Source: Ornithodoros turicata (taxonomy: Eukaryota; Arthropoda; Arachnida; Ixodida; Argasidae). From it: DNA of 64,000 nt. Every line of letters starts with the position of its first letter. Positions within the stretch are counted from its first letter, which is position 1. Below are positions 21,911 to 32,696 of the stretch, piece by piece. The stretch covers positions 558,001 through 622,000 of the forward strand of contig NW_026999353.1 of assembly GCF_037126465.1 (NCBI RefSeq), given 5' to 3'. The position numbers and the translations under genes are program-made. The notes below the pieces were generated by a model. It worked only from the letters and a program-made list of their open reading frames with translations. It was not told where the DNA came from and did no database searches.

Positions 21911-21957
21911 AATGTCAGGTTTTGGCTGCCTAGACAGCAGCCAAAACCTGACATTTG
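21911..21957. repeat. 20-bp inverted duplication at LINE 5' junction
   Basis: AAATGTCAGGTTTTGGCTGC and its exact complement are separated by CTAGACA. The left arm belongs to the LINE endonuclease region (matches 4430-4445 of the other copy), and the right arm abuts a different repeat. This fits twin-priming-like 5' inversion during LINE insertion. Confidence 0.7.
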
Positions 21958-22319
21958 CGAAACCATACTTTTTTAAGAAAATGATTTTTCAGAAGAAATC
22001 TAGGAAAAATCCCAGAAAGATTCAAGAACGAAACCCCGAAAACATGTGCATTTGCTTCAAAAAAAAAAAAAAGGAAAGGCCAACCTCAGGGGCCGGCTTC
22101 CTGTGACATTTCAGCATAGTTCAAACCAGAGCGTTGAACGAAACCGCAAAAAAATCGGAATTAACTGTAATTTTTAGCCGGAACTCAATCAGAATTTAAC
22201 TGGAATTACTGCACCACCTAGGAGCTTAGCCGGTACCGAATCGATTTAAAAACTTCAGTTACCGGGTCGGGTTGGTGTTTGTGGGGAGGGGGGAAGGCGG
22301 GATTCGAGCGGTCTGCCTG
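21958..22319. repeat. 365-bp repeat including half of a hAT MITE (inverted copy at 60.85-61.21 kb)
   Basis: CGAAACCATACTTTTTTAAG ... GGGGCCGGCTTCCTG ... GTTCAAAC is followed at 22,127 by CAGAGCGTTGAACGAAACCG, the hAT end also seen at 61,038. The whole block is the reverse complement of 60,846-61,209 at roughly 90 percent by eye. The hAT part is cut by the CACTA transposon that starts at 22,320; its other half is not found after 30,109. Confidence 0.78.
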
Positions 22320-22349
22320 CACTGTAAAAAGTGGTCTTATTTTACGGAC
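22320..22349 (+). repeat. Left terminal inverted repeat of CACTA element
   Basis: Starts CACTG and ends TTATTTTACGG; pairs with 30,079-30,109 over about 30 bases with a small gap. Confidence 0.8.
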
Positions 22350-22419
22350 GACTTTGCAGACAAAAGTCTGTAAAATTTTGCGGCTCGTGTCTGTAATTGC
22401 CTTTTACTACATGAAATCA

Positions 22420-22505
22420 ATTTTCTTGACCAAGATGGCGTCTCTCGTTTCAAGCGACCAGTGCGCAGATCAGAGTTATTTGTGCACTGTTTAACCGCCA
22501 TTCAG
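22420..22505 (+). promoter_or_regulatory. Putative 5' non-coding exon and YY1-like site of the transposase gene
   Basis: AAGATGGCG at 22,432 is a YY1-type core often found at TATA-less starts. A good donor, CAG/GTAAGA, lies at 22,505/22,506 and a polypyrimidine-TAG acceptor at 23,511, seven bases before the ATG at 23,518. This suggests a 5'UTR exon and a 1-kb intron. Inferred from splice motifs only. Confidence 0.5.
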
Positions 22506-23517
22506 GTAAGATTCGCTTGTTGTTTCGTGTCAAAACAACATGAAACCGAAATCGAAAATAATATTGCAGGTGGCGCGGTATTCGTGCTGCGCAGATCAGG
22601 TGACGGCTGCTTGGCGGTATTTTGGCAGACGACAGTAGAAGCTACATCTGCTGCATGTTTTAGTTTGTTACGGCGGCACTACTTCTCCAAACTTGCATTG
22701 TAAGCAGACGATAAAAGAGTGAGTAAATAAGAAAAGGAACGAGTACTTTAGGCAAGCGTGCATCTCGCATTAAGCACGGAATATGTTGCGCGCCGTCGGA
22801 AAGGCCTAACTGTGTGGCCCAGCTCTCGATTTTCTGGCCCATAAGGTAGAATCTGGATGTCGGTCACGGGTGTTATCTGTTCTAGCTTCTTGGGAAAGTG
22901 TGCCAGCTTATGGCTGTAGCGACTCTAGATTTGTTATATATAATATGTTGGTCTGTGAATGCTGTGATATGCTAAATGGCAGTCAGGCAGTTCTCACTTC
23001 CTTTGCAGGGCACTTTATTGATTTTATTTGTCGCGGGAATAAACAAGTAAGGCAAGGAGTGGCTCATTGCAAACCGTGATTTAAGAGTGATGTTTTATGT
23101 TTTTCGGCGTACTGGGTTACGGAAAGAGCGGCAGGACTCGTGTATTGTGTGATTTCCCCAGTCTCAGGGTTCGTTATGAAGATAGGTTACGGACTTTTGT
23201 GAAGTATTCGCCGCGCTTTGTGCATGAACGCGTGAACTGGTGTGGCCACGAAGCATATTACAAAGTCGACAGTATGTAATTGTCGTTCACATTTTCCGCA
23301 GTTGACTGACTGTAAAAGCCGCAAAAGTGTTAGCGGTGCAACGAAAGACATTCGTTCCTGTCGCGGCTGCTGTCCTCTCCTGTGTGCGCACTGTTGCGCT
23401 ACATGAAAGGTGAGCAAAATACAGTGCAGTACCAGCTGGTGGTGCGCTCTCTGCCTCTTTCTCTCTGTGCATGTGGTGCATGCTGTTTCTCCCTTTCTCC
23501 TCCTTTTCTAGGCCGAA

Positions 23518-26160
23518 ATGTATCCCTGTATATACTGTGGCACACAGCTAGCTACTCTTACTGCATATGTCAGCCACCAAAGATGTCACCTGAATACTAA
23601 CAACCACAGATATCCATGCTACTCTTCTGCATGCTCATCCACATTTAGTACATACTCATCGTTTACTCACCACTGTCATCGGTATCACCAGCAGGGAGAT
23701 ACTGCAGTGTGTGACGCACCTGTAGTGCACTGTCCTGCAACACTGTGTGGAAAATTATGTTGCACCAGTGAGATTTCGCCTCACATAAGGTCTCATTTGG
23801 ACAGTGGCCAGAGTGTTCCATGCCCTTTCTCTTCGTGTCACAGGGAGACCCCATTCTCTACTAAAAATGCATTTTCAATCCATATGTCGCGGTATCACAG
23901 GGGCTTGCATGCACGTATGTCTGCTTCTTGTACTGTTCAAGCTAACAGCTTGGGAGCACAAAATGAGACTCATATAGCAGAGTCAAATAATGAGACAGGC
24001 CAAGCTGATGTTCCCAGCTACAATGCGGGCAACTGTCCTTTGCCTGATGGCAGTGAAGAAAATCTAGTTGCACGTCTTGCACTCAGAATGATGTCCAAAG
24101 AACACATACCATCATCGACCTGTGATAAAATTCTGGGGGACATTGCTACAATCTCTGAAGCAGGTATTGACACCATGAAAAATGCAATATGCCTGACAAT
24201 TGATAAGTACGAGAGTGGAGGTGGAAGCTTTGCTGAGCTAAAGGATGCCATCATCTCTGACATTGACTCACATTTCCCTTTCAAATCTTGTGCCATGGAG
24301 CAAAACCTGTCTACCCCATACCGAAGGATGTGATATTTTAGAAAACATTTCAAATTAATTGACCCTCTTGCTGTGTATCTTGGCAAGCATAACGGGCAGA
24401 AATGCCACTACCATTACGTTCCTTTGAAACTGAGTTTATCACGACTTCTTCAAGATAAGTCAGTCCTGTCACAGCTAGACGAATTCCACCCAGTCTGTGT
24501 TGAAGGAGTCCTTCATGATTTCACCGATGGAACTCGTTTCCAAGAATTGCAGGCTGTGGCAGATGAAAATGTCCTGTACCTAATATTGTACCAAGATGCA
24601 TTTGAAGTTGTCAATCCTCTGGGTTCAGCAAGAGGTGTTCACAAAGTTATTGGGATGTACTACACATTGGGAAATTTCAACACTGCAAGCCGTGCAAAGG
24701 TGGATCCGTTGCAAATGATTTTGGTCTGCACAGAAAAACACTTTAAAAATTTTAAAGCAGAAAAAGTGTTCTCAAAAGTAGTCCAGGAGATAAAGGAACT
24801 CTCAACATGTGGATTCTTTGTGAATAACAAGCATTACAAAACAAAAATTATGTGCATAGCTGGAGACAACTTAGGAGCTCACTTTGTTGGTGGATTTGTG
24901 GAAACCTTTAGTGCACAGTACTTTTGTAGGTATTGCCTTATTGACAGAGATACATTTAGAAGAGACCCAAGTGCGGTGGGCGAACCTAGGACCTCCCAGA
25001 ACTATTCTGATTGTGTCGCATCATTGCAGGATAGTGGATGTGATCACTACATGGGTGTAAAATATGATTCCCCCTTCAATGACATTGAACATTTTCATGT
25101 TATTGGAGCGTTACCCCCATGCATAGCACATGATCTGTTTGAAGGAATTATTAGTTATGACCTGGCACTCTACCTTCAGCACATTGCCAAGAACTACCTT
25201 CCACTATGCGTTCTAAACAAAAGAATCAAGGAGTTACCACTGGGTACTCATGATGCAGCTGAGAGACCACCTCCCTTAAAACCAGGCTTTTCGAAGCTTT
25301 CTGGTCATGCAGCAGAAAACTGGTGCCTCATCCGTTTTATGCCCCTGCTTGTTGGTGATATTGTTCATGTATCTGACCCTGTATGGCAACTTTGCTTGCT
25401 CCTAAGAGAGATTGTTGAATATGTGTGTTCCCGTACTATCTCAGCGGCACAAATTGCATACATGAAGGAACAGATTGAGCTGTATATTGAAACTTTTGCA
25501 GACATTTTTCCCAATAGTAACTTGAAGCCAAAGCACCACTTCCTTTGCCACTATCCTCAACTTTTCCTGAAATTTGGTCCCCTCATTAATATGTGGACAA
25601 TGCGTTTTGAAAGTAAACATGCATATTCAAAACGTGTGGCTCTCAGTTCGCATAACTTCAAGAATCTGACGAAGTCACTTTGCATAAAACACGAGCTGTT
25701 ACAAGCCTATCTTGCAGCTGGAACAATCTTTCCACCACGGATTGTTGTGGGAGCTCCAGCTCCGAATGAGCCCACGTTCTCATATGAAATTATTACTACT
25801 TGTGAGAAAGAACTGTGTGGATCACGATGGCAGCTTTTGTGCAAGGTGGAATACTGTGGTACAATGTACAATAGGGGTCTGTTTGTTACACTGTGCAGAC
25901 TAGAGGGTAAAATTCAGTTTGCTAAAATTGAGGCTGCTGCCGTTGTAGGCGAAAATGATGTGTATCTTATTGTGATGCCCGTCCAGTGTGCTTTTCTGAG
26001 TGACTTGGGCATCTATGACATTTTAAGCGTCACATCTGGTTCACAACTGCAATGTGTTCAGATATCAACGTTACTTGACTTCTATCCTCTGGTTCAGTAC
26101 AAGTTTGTTGATAAAAGAGTCTTAGTTTTGAAGCATGCTATATTTGATAACTTCTCCTAA
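23518..26160 (+). pseudogene. CACTA/EnSpm-like zinc-finger transposase, one in-frame TGA
   Basis: A single 881-codon frame is interrupted only by TGA at 24,331-24,333. Residues 1-130 hold four C2H2-type fingers (C-I-Y-C; C-Y-S-S-A-C; C-P-A-T-L-C; C-P-F-S-S-C, each with later H..H). The part after the stop (about residues 285-880) is the transposase-like core: Y-Q-D-A-F-E-V-V-N-P-L-G near 358-369, G-D-N-L-G-A-H near 449-455, C-R-Y-C near 470 and H-D-L-F-E-G near 538-543. Candidate catalytic acids are D360, D450 and E542 (inference). The same blocks define a large animal family often annotated as uncharacterised proteins, which I relate to CACTA transposases from these motifs and the TIRs. The stop may be a CGA-to-TGA change. 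The ATG follows a splice acceptor. Confidence 0.82.
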
Positions 26161-26453
26161 GGAATGTCATGATCTGTGTGCCGCTTCACCCTTTCTTTGG
26201 GAATAATACCAATCAGATTAGGTGCAAAGTGTTGGACTCCAATGTTTTTGCATACTTCTCTTTGCAGTTGCTTTTCCAATCTTTTACGTACCCCCACATT
26301 CTGTGGCTTCTGTCATCCTTAATGTGGCTTCTCCATCCAATGATTTATTGCTGCTGCTGTTATGCGGCTTAAGTTGTATACGTTTTTCAGACGCAGGTTA
26401 CCATTGCTTGTGGAACCTAGAATGCAGTGAATTGTAATTTTTTTTGTTTATGG

Positions 26454-26459
26454 AATAAA
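26454..26459 (+). terminator. Poly(A) signal of the transposase gene
   Basis: AATAAA about 290 bases after the stop, followed within 20 bases by an A-run. Confidence 0.65.
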
Positions 26460-26728
26460 CATGTTTGAAAAAAAAAAGTATGAAGAAAAAGTTAACCGTA
26501 CACAGTGACCAAAGAATGCTTGATAAATGTTCAAGTTACCAATGCACATGCTTTGCACGAAAGACAGGGCGTACTATACAAGTCACACCGTTCAACAAAC
26601 CAGTATGTTTATAGTAGAGCACCTAATTGCGCAGAGTAAGGATATTGTTCAACCATTTGATACCGTTCAATGCTGGCATGCTGTACAACAAATGGAAAAA
26701 GAAAAGACATTTATATATTTTTCAGGAA

Positions 26729-29292
26729 ATGGAATCCCTGTCTTCAGAAATTATTGTTGCTGTCCGTCATATCCTTCCGGACTTGCACGAGAATGAAGCT
26801 AGAGCTCTATACCAACGCCTCGTCGAGCTTGGTGTAAAGACCCTTGAGGATTTGAATTATGTGGAGCACACAGAGCTGAAAGGCGTACTCAATGTGGTCA
26901 ACAGCAGAAAACTCTTGAGACTCTGGAATTCTGGTAAGTATAAACATACACGCACATATATATACGTTAAAGAGGGTGAGATATCGGACTGCTGTGAAGC
27001 TGAATAAAAGTAAATTGATAAAACGTGGGCAACAGATTATGGGAAAGTTAACAAAAGCTAGTTAGTTAGAAAAGTTAACAAAATGAAAAATAAAAATAAA
27101 GAAATAAAAAAATAAACAAAAGCTAGTTTATTGAGTGAATAATTTAACACAGAAGCTGCAACATATTATGAGGCGTTTAAAAAGCCGTCTACGTTTCAAC
27201 AGTGACACTGTCTTCAGCTGGATAAAACTGTTAGAAATGTAGCACGTGGCTTAAGTAGGCTGTTGAAGTGACGTCATGGTGGGTTGAAGTACACCACATG
27301 GCAGTAATGATGTCCTTATTCTTTATCTTGAGCAGTTGGCTTTTATATAGGCATACCCCATTAAATATTCTGATGAATAGTATGAAGGCCATATCTTTTT
27401 TTACAATTTTATATTTTCCATCTATCAGCAGGATACTTCACCTGTTGTGGTATTTTCTTGATCAGTTAAATATCTTACTATGGTGATAAGCAGCTAAAGG
27501 TTTACAACCTCCATTTAATTCGAGCATGCTTCTGTTTTCTCACCCTGTGTTTCTTACACCCCTCTGCAGAGCCACCATCTGAGCCACAAAATCATCGTGA
27601 AGGTCAACAGAACTACCTGGTAAGAGAACAAGCAAGCACGTCTATCGGCAACACACCAGTGCAATCTATGCCACATTTTAACTGGGAAGAGAACTTTAAA
27701 ATTCCATTTTCCCGAGCACGGCCACAGCTTCTTTCAGCTTTGGAGACAAAGTCGCCATTCAAAAAAAGTGACTTGCTGGATTTCGTCAGAGTAGTCTGTG
27801 CAGAAATTCAACAGTTCGTGCAACACCCAGGTAGAAAGAGCCTCGCTGTTGTAGCTAAACGGATAGTATTGACATACCCTGATTCTTTGCTCGACCGCAT
27901 TGATGGTACCATTGTAGGCACAGGGTATGACAGCCTTTTGAAAAGGCTTGAAAACCGGATATACAACGAAAATAGGGAAAAGGTGCAGACAGATGAAGAG
28001 AACACACAAAACCCACACAATTTGAAAAAAACGGCGCTGCCAGGACCAACTGACAGATTCTCATGGCTGCATAGCATGGAATCCGGGTGTTCCGGAAGGG
28101 GAAGACATGACACATTTGGAAGCCGCACAACTTAAGCTGCAAAATATGGCTGACAACTTGACATGCGACATTAACGAAGTACAAATATTGATGAAGAGAA
28201 CATACTGCCTTCAGCGCAGAGATATTATAGAAATCTCAGAAACACCAGTTCTGCACCTGCAAATGAAGTGGCCTTGGCTCTTTATCACAAAGTGCTTTTA
28301 CGACCATTTTGAGCAGCTCACTGGGTTGAACTGCACTGAAACACTAAAGTCCACATTCGAAGAGAAAGGCGAATTAATTCTGCGGTTTCTTGCTGAGTCT
28401 GACCGAGCACCTGTAAAAGAACACCTGCAAAGTGCAAAAAGAGCTTACCTATCGAATGGCACAGGCTACGCAAAGCTTATTGGACTCCTTGGAGGTTTGG
28501 CAGCGTATTTTAGTGAGGACTTAAAATGCATTGTTCTTCCAGAATGTGTGAGTTCTTTTAGGGTTCTCTGAAGTCACTGGTGTGCAGGTCATATATTACT
28601 TTACATTTTTATCCCTTGAAGGTCTCCCACACTTTGGACGATCCTCAAAGTCAGGTTTCTGAGCTGCCAATCACACCAGTTATTATCTCATGTGGTGCGT
28701 CCAGTAGCTTCACTCTCTGTTGGGGCATTTTTTTCACTAGCACCTCCATATTGCTACAGTTGAGCTCTTGCTTTTGCAGGGACTCTGTTTCACGCATCAT
28801 CTTTCAAGTTGCTGGTCGACAAGCAGATCATCATCTCAGATATTATCAACTTCTTTGATGCTGTCTGCCATCTTGTGGCAGCATACTTTATATTTGGAGT
28901 TCAGTACCCTCAGGAGGCTGAGGCAACGTTTGAGTTCTTGCAGCGGTAAGGCCGAACACTTTCCTAAAATCTATTTTCCTTCCTGCGTCATTAAACTGAT
29001 TCAATGTTACATACAGGCTTGCTGCTGTCTCTCCAAGGTGGCACCACAGTGCAGTGTTGTCTAATGTGAATTGATAAATGCTTTCTTGGTGAGCAAATTA
29101 GAGCTAAGAATGAGCTGCGGATGTTTGAATGTGAATAGTGCTTTTATGTCACTTACCCCTCCTTCTAGGAATTTAATTAACCTCAATGCTGCAAGAGTCT
29201 AATGTTTTAATGCTTCAATCTACACTTATGTGTGTTTTGTTGTACCCTGTAGGCTAGACAAAGACGAAGGCAAGCTGATGCACGGTATTTGA
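26729..29292 (+). pseudogene. SAM-domain (SAMD3-like) second protein of the CACTA element, one frameshift
   Basis: Five exons fit GT-AG rules and phase: 26,729-26,933, 27,570-28,547, 28,622-28,694, 28,780-28,945 and 29,253-29,292 (stop TGA). Exon 1 gives about 68 residues like a SAM domain (E-A-R-A-L-Y-Q-R-L ... L-G-V-K-T-L-E-D-L). Exon 2 has F-K-I-P-F, Y-P-D-S-L and G-T-G-Y-D-S-L-L-K-R-L blocks, then D-S-H-G-C-I-A-W-N-P and K-W-P-W-L-F. Exon 4 has A-A-Y-F-I-F-G-V-Q-Y-P. These occur in that order in a SAMD3-like family common in fish and arthropods. A run of seven A at 28,025-28,031 shifts the frame; six would restore agreement. The role is unknown; a regulator or cofactor of transposition is a guess from its place in the element. 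The alternative is a captured host gene. Confidence 0.72.
27010..27260 (-). mobile_element. Penelope-like terminal fragment with degenerate hammerhead, in an intron
   Basis: Intron 1 of the SAM-domain gene contains GTTAACAAAAGCTAGTT runs (27,043 and 27,114) and, on the minus strand, CTGAAGA, a stem ACAGT/ACTGT with a GTC loop, and GAAAC-GTA (27,193-27,217). This is the hammerhead core arrangement of Penelope terminal repeats, but the base pair next to the cleavage site is not formed, so activity is doubtful. Confidence 0.5.
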
Positions 29293-29684
29293 TGTTGGCG
29301 GCAACATTTGCTTGAGGATAAGGAGACACACAAGGATAAGTGAGTTTACATTGTGTGGTGTTTTGTGTGTCTCCTCGTCCTCAAAGAAAAGCTGCTGTCA
29401 ACTTCACTGTGTTTCCTGAAAGCACAAACATATACAAGGTCTTCAAATATTTCTAGATGCATGTTTCGGATCAATCCTCCAAGCACAATCCAAAAGAAAC
29501 GGAAAGGACCGAAAGGATCTATCCTAAAAGTGGTGTCACTAATAAGCAACCTCAAAGAATATGAAAACTCAAAGTGGGCCACCTTCTGAAGAGTTACCAA
29601 GAGAGTCACCGGACAGGTTTTTGTTTTCCTGTGGCGAAGGCTATTTTCTTTATATTTGTGTAATGAACCTATTCAGCGTATCAC

Positions 29685-29690
29685 AATAAA
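29685..29690 (+). terminator. Poly(A) signal of the SAM-domain gene
   Basis: AATAAA about 390 bases after the stop at 29,292, still inside the transposon. Confidence 0.6.
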
Positions 29691-30078
29691 AGCTCCAGCA
29701 TGGACACGTATTTGAATGCTGCCTGACTCCACTCATCTTTTCTCTCCATGGGTTCCTACTTAGGCAATTGGCGATACGGTGTAAGGGATTCTGGCTTTGT
29801 AGGGAAAATTAATAGTATTCAAATAAAAAGTAAAAAGAAATAGCAATTGTCATAATATTGTTTGTAATTGCAATAATCAATGTAAAAGAATTTACGTACT
29901 CAGTGTAATTTTACACAAAAGGTTTTCTTTTTAAAGCTTCATTGGTATAAACCAATTTACAAAATTGATGTAATATAACATAATCTCTGTTACTTTTACA
30001 GACTAAATCGCTAGTAGGACTTACTCCTTTTCTGTTATTTTACTGACATCATCTGGGTTACGTTTTCCTATACTTTTT

Positions 30079-30109
30079 CCGTAAAATAACAGAGAAACTT
30101 CTTAGAGTG
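30079..30109 (-). repeat. Right terminal inverted repeat of CACTA element
   Basis: CCGTAAAATAAC ... TTAGAGTG; the reverse complement begins CACTCTAAGAAGT and aligns with the left end. Confidence 0.8.
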
Positions 30110-30419
30110 TGGTGCCTGGACGTCCTTTCTTGTGTGCGTGTTGGAAGATCCGTCCAGAAGCCCTTAGATTTGGTGAAGTAAAGGTTAGTTGCGTGCCAGT
30201 AGTGTCATGTTTCGAGCTTTTTGTTCAGTGTCCTTTCCAGCATGTGGGTTCCTCCTACTTTGTGCTCTCAGTGTGAATATTACCGTTGTGATTCTTATTA
30301 CATTATCTCTATCTGTTAGCTCAGTTTCCCTATTGGTAAACCTCCAACGCTTATCAGGGTGAAGATGTCACATGTGATGCTCCAGTGGCCCCTCTACTTA
30401 CGACGAATTTGTGAATTTC

Positions 30420-30521
30420 AGATGCTTTTCACGGATCGATTTTCGTGAACAACGCAGATGAGCCAGCACACACACGACTTGGGAAAATGAACAGATACGT
30501 CACGGAAATGTTGAAAGACAT
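30420..30521 (+). CDS. Candidate exon, unknown host gene
   Basis: An acceptor (TTTCAG at 30,420) opens a frame of about 34 residues without stops, ending at a GTAAGT donor (30,522). It encodes a charged helix-like peptide (R-L-G-K-M-N-R-Y-V-T-E-M-L-K-D). The splice phase out (2) does not fit the next candidate exon, so it may belong to another gene or be a false exon. Confidence 0.3.
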
Positions 30522-30779
30522 CAAGTAAGTCGCGTCAAAGTACGTTGCAGAGCTCTTCACTGATTTGTGTTTACTGTGAAACAGATGAGGCTTACGCCTC
30601 ACCCATGCAACTCCGTCATCTGCTCCACGGCAGTGCAAGCCTTTACAGCTGTGTCCTTGAACGTAAAAAATTGTGAATGGTATTAATAAATAAAGGGAAG
30701 TAGACGGTATGTTATTGTACTCCTGTCTTATTATTTTTGTTCATTGCATGTGTATGCATGTATCGCCACAGCCAAATTT

Positions 30780-30960
30780 CATACCGTGTCCCCATAGACG
30801 CAGTGTACAGATCATATAGGAGACGCAGGCCCTACATCTCCTATAATACCTATATTGCTCCTATAAAACCTATAACTCCTATGGTACCTACACCACTTAT
30901 AGGTCTTACTCCCAATAACATCATGTGATGATCTACATATAGGATTTTTCAGTAGGGAGG
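30780..30960. repeat. CCTATA-rich imperfect repeat
   Basis: CTCCTATAATACC, CTCCTATAAAACC, CTCCTATGGTACC and TTATAGG units recur within 150 bases in both orientations, suggesting a decayed foldback or minisatellite. The rest of 30,110-31,040 and 31,210-32,640 holds no other gene I can support. Confidence 0.5.
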
Positions 30961-31041
30961 TGTTCATACGCTCTTAGCTAAGCAAGATGTGTGCTCACCC
31001 CATGCATATAAGATGTTGAAGCTACCATTACTGTTCTTGCA

Positions 31042-31209
31042 GGTTGCGTCGCTGTCATTCAGGCATGTGACTGGGTTCCAACCGCTGCCTTTGAAAACAG
31101 CGGAATTGCTCTCTTTTAGCGCTGCGGCCCTTATAACTGCCTACACGGATCCTTATACACCACCCACAGCTCCATGCTGGAGTGTCACCCAGGCGAATCC
31201 AAAAGAATT
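31042..31209 (+). CDS. Candidate exon 1 of an unidentified host gene
   Basis: Bounded by TTGCAG and GTAAGC, with a stop-free phase-0 frame of 56 residues ending P-C-W-S-V-T-Q-A-N-P-K-E-L. It joins in phase to the exon at 32,961. I do not recognise the protein; one cysteine and a hydrophobic middle hint at a secreted or surface protein. Confidence 0.4.
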
Positions 31210-32650
31210 GGTAAGCCGAGATTGACTGTCATAGTTTGGACACTGAACGTGATAGGGGCAAGGAAAAAGGACCTAGAGACAAGGTGGCAAGAACGACACA
31301 CAGAATACAGAATCGTCACTTCGGTTGTGTCGTTTTTGTTCCGTGTCACTATGTATTTTTCCCTTTAATCGTTACCCCAGTCAGTCTGCGCCCTACATCG
31401 CCTTTTAAAGGAAAGGAGACACTTTCCTCAGTGGCCAAAAGGATAGCGTCAGCAGTCAGGCTTTTAGTGACAGGTGTCCTCGTTGAAAATGAGGAATACT
31501 AGATGCAACATTGTTCTATGGGGAAACGAGAAGCACCCAACGTCGGCCGGAAAAAAGCAGTTTCAGAAACAGACAGCGAATGACACACTCCAAAGCCGCT
31601 GGCCACTGCCGCTGGCACAGCGCTATGTTGGACCCAGGCGCGGATCAAATGAGTGGGAATGTCTTGACCCACATATCTGCCGGTTTTTGCAATTGACCTT
31701 AGTGTAGTAGTATGCTGCCCAGTGGAGGTCCCCCTAAAGAAAAAATAATTGAAGAGAACGTTCTGCCTCTGGTAGTATCCAATTGCTTTATAAGTATTTG
31801 CGCGTTTGTGCTCCTTATTATTACAAACAGCAATAAGATGTGAGAGCCAGAATGAATACCGCCACCTGTTTACGCCATCAATTCACGGCCGCTCACTTGG
31901 TCAGAATATGGTTACATACGTACAGTGAACTATGCAAGTATCCATGGTAATAAACAGCGGCAAGATAAAGACGAACAACCGACCACATTTTTCGCTGGTC
32001 ATTTCATGGCAACTCGGCCGGAGCTGGGAAACTGCTAGGTGTGCGACCACGCTAGATTGCCCACCCGAATCCCCGCTACCCGAATCAGCCGGGAATCTAG
32101 CTATTTTAACAGCTTCAATCGTGTTCGTCTTCGGCTATCGTCGTCTGCTAACCCACGTGAGCTTCGGCGTGTGGGCCAATGCGGGCTCTCGCCACACTCT
32201 CGGTGCGAATGTGACTACACCTTATATAGTTACCGTAACGCACTACCCCGTTGTATCGAGGCTGGGTGAAAAAAGTGTTATGCCTGCCCAAATTCTGGCA
32301 AAAAAGAGAAAGAAAATGGCAAGGAAATGACTAGCCGAGTTCCCCATTACTATATTGCGGCGAAAACTGGAAGCAGACGAGACAAGCGTCTGGGCTGCTC
32401 TCCCGTTAGCGTGCCCTACTTCACGTCCTGAGGTCCTCAGCTGCAGCTGGAGCCGAACATTACCATATTGTTCCCATAAAATTAGTGATTTTTTATGTAA
32501 GTGTTGTCTGCATGTAGTGCGGCGACATGTTGCACGTACCACAGTGTTGGATAGCGGGTGATTTCGACCAGCTGGGGTTCATTTGACGTGCGTCGTAAAT
32601 CTCCGACAGACGGTGCTGAAATCAATGTTTACCTCTCCTACATTGCTACA

Positions 32651-32696
32651 GTCCTCGGTCGACTTTCCACACGTTACCGATTGAGCTACCGAGGAC
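32651..32696 (-). pseudogene. tRNA-derived fragment (46 bp)
   Basis: On the minus strand, GTCCTCGG ... CCGAGGAC forms an 8-bp acceptor-like stem around TAGCTCAATCGGTAACGTG, which matches a tRNA D-arm and A-box. Anticodon and T arms are missing, so this is a deleted tRNA copy or tRNA-derived repeat, not a functional tRNA. Confidence 0.6.

Larger units (their letters stand above)
18780..21935 (-). mobile_element. L1/Tx1-like LINE, second copy, 5'-truncated
   Basis: Read on the minus strand, the element starts inside the endonuclease (A-G-D-F near 21,905), keeps S-R-L-D-H and a T-D-H box near 21,740-21,650, then the RT, a C-terminal F-L-W-x-G-S-V-E-W-A-R-R block (19,690) and a CCHC knuckle C-P-S-C-G ... 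H-C-F-L-Q-C (19,150). It ends near 18,780 after G-E-W-H-I-L-L-stop. It is a close relative of the plus-strand copy at 4-6.3 kb. A 166-bp insertion interrupts it at 20,844-21,009 and the 5' junction has a short inverted duplication. Confidence 0.85.
22320..30109 (+). mobile_element. 7.8-kb CACTA/EnSpm-type transposon with two genes
   Basis: The left end CACTGTAAAAAGTGGTCT ... TTATTTTACGG is matched by the reverse complement of the right end, CACTCTAAGAAGTTTCTC ... TTATTTTACGG. CACTR termini and several TGTAAAA/TTTTACA subterminal motifs at both ends (22,370, 29,880-30,080) are CACTA/EnSpm features. Between them are a zinc-finger DDE transposase-like gene and a SAM-domain gene in the same direction, each with introns and its own AATAAA. 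The left flank cuts a hAT repeat after CTG; the right flank starts TGG, so only a weak 2-bp TG duplication can be proposed. Each gene has one lesion, so this copy is recently inactivated. Confidence 0.85.

Noticed and set aside
32651..32696. A tRNA gene on the minus strand
   Set aside because: Acceptor stem and D arm are good, but anticodon and T arms are missing.
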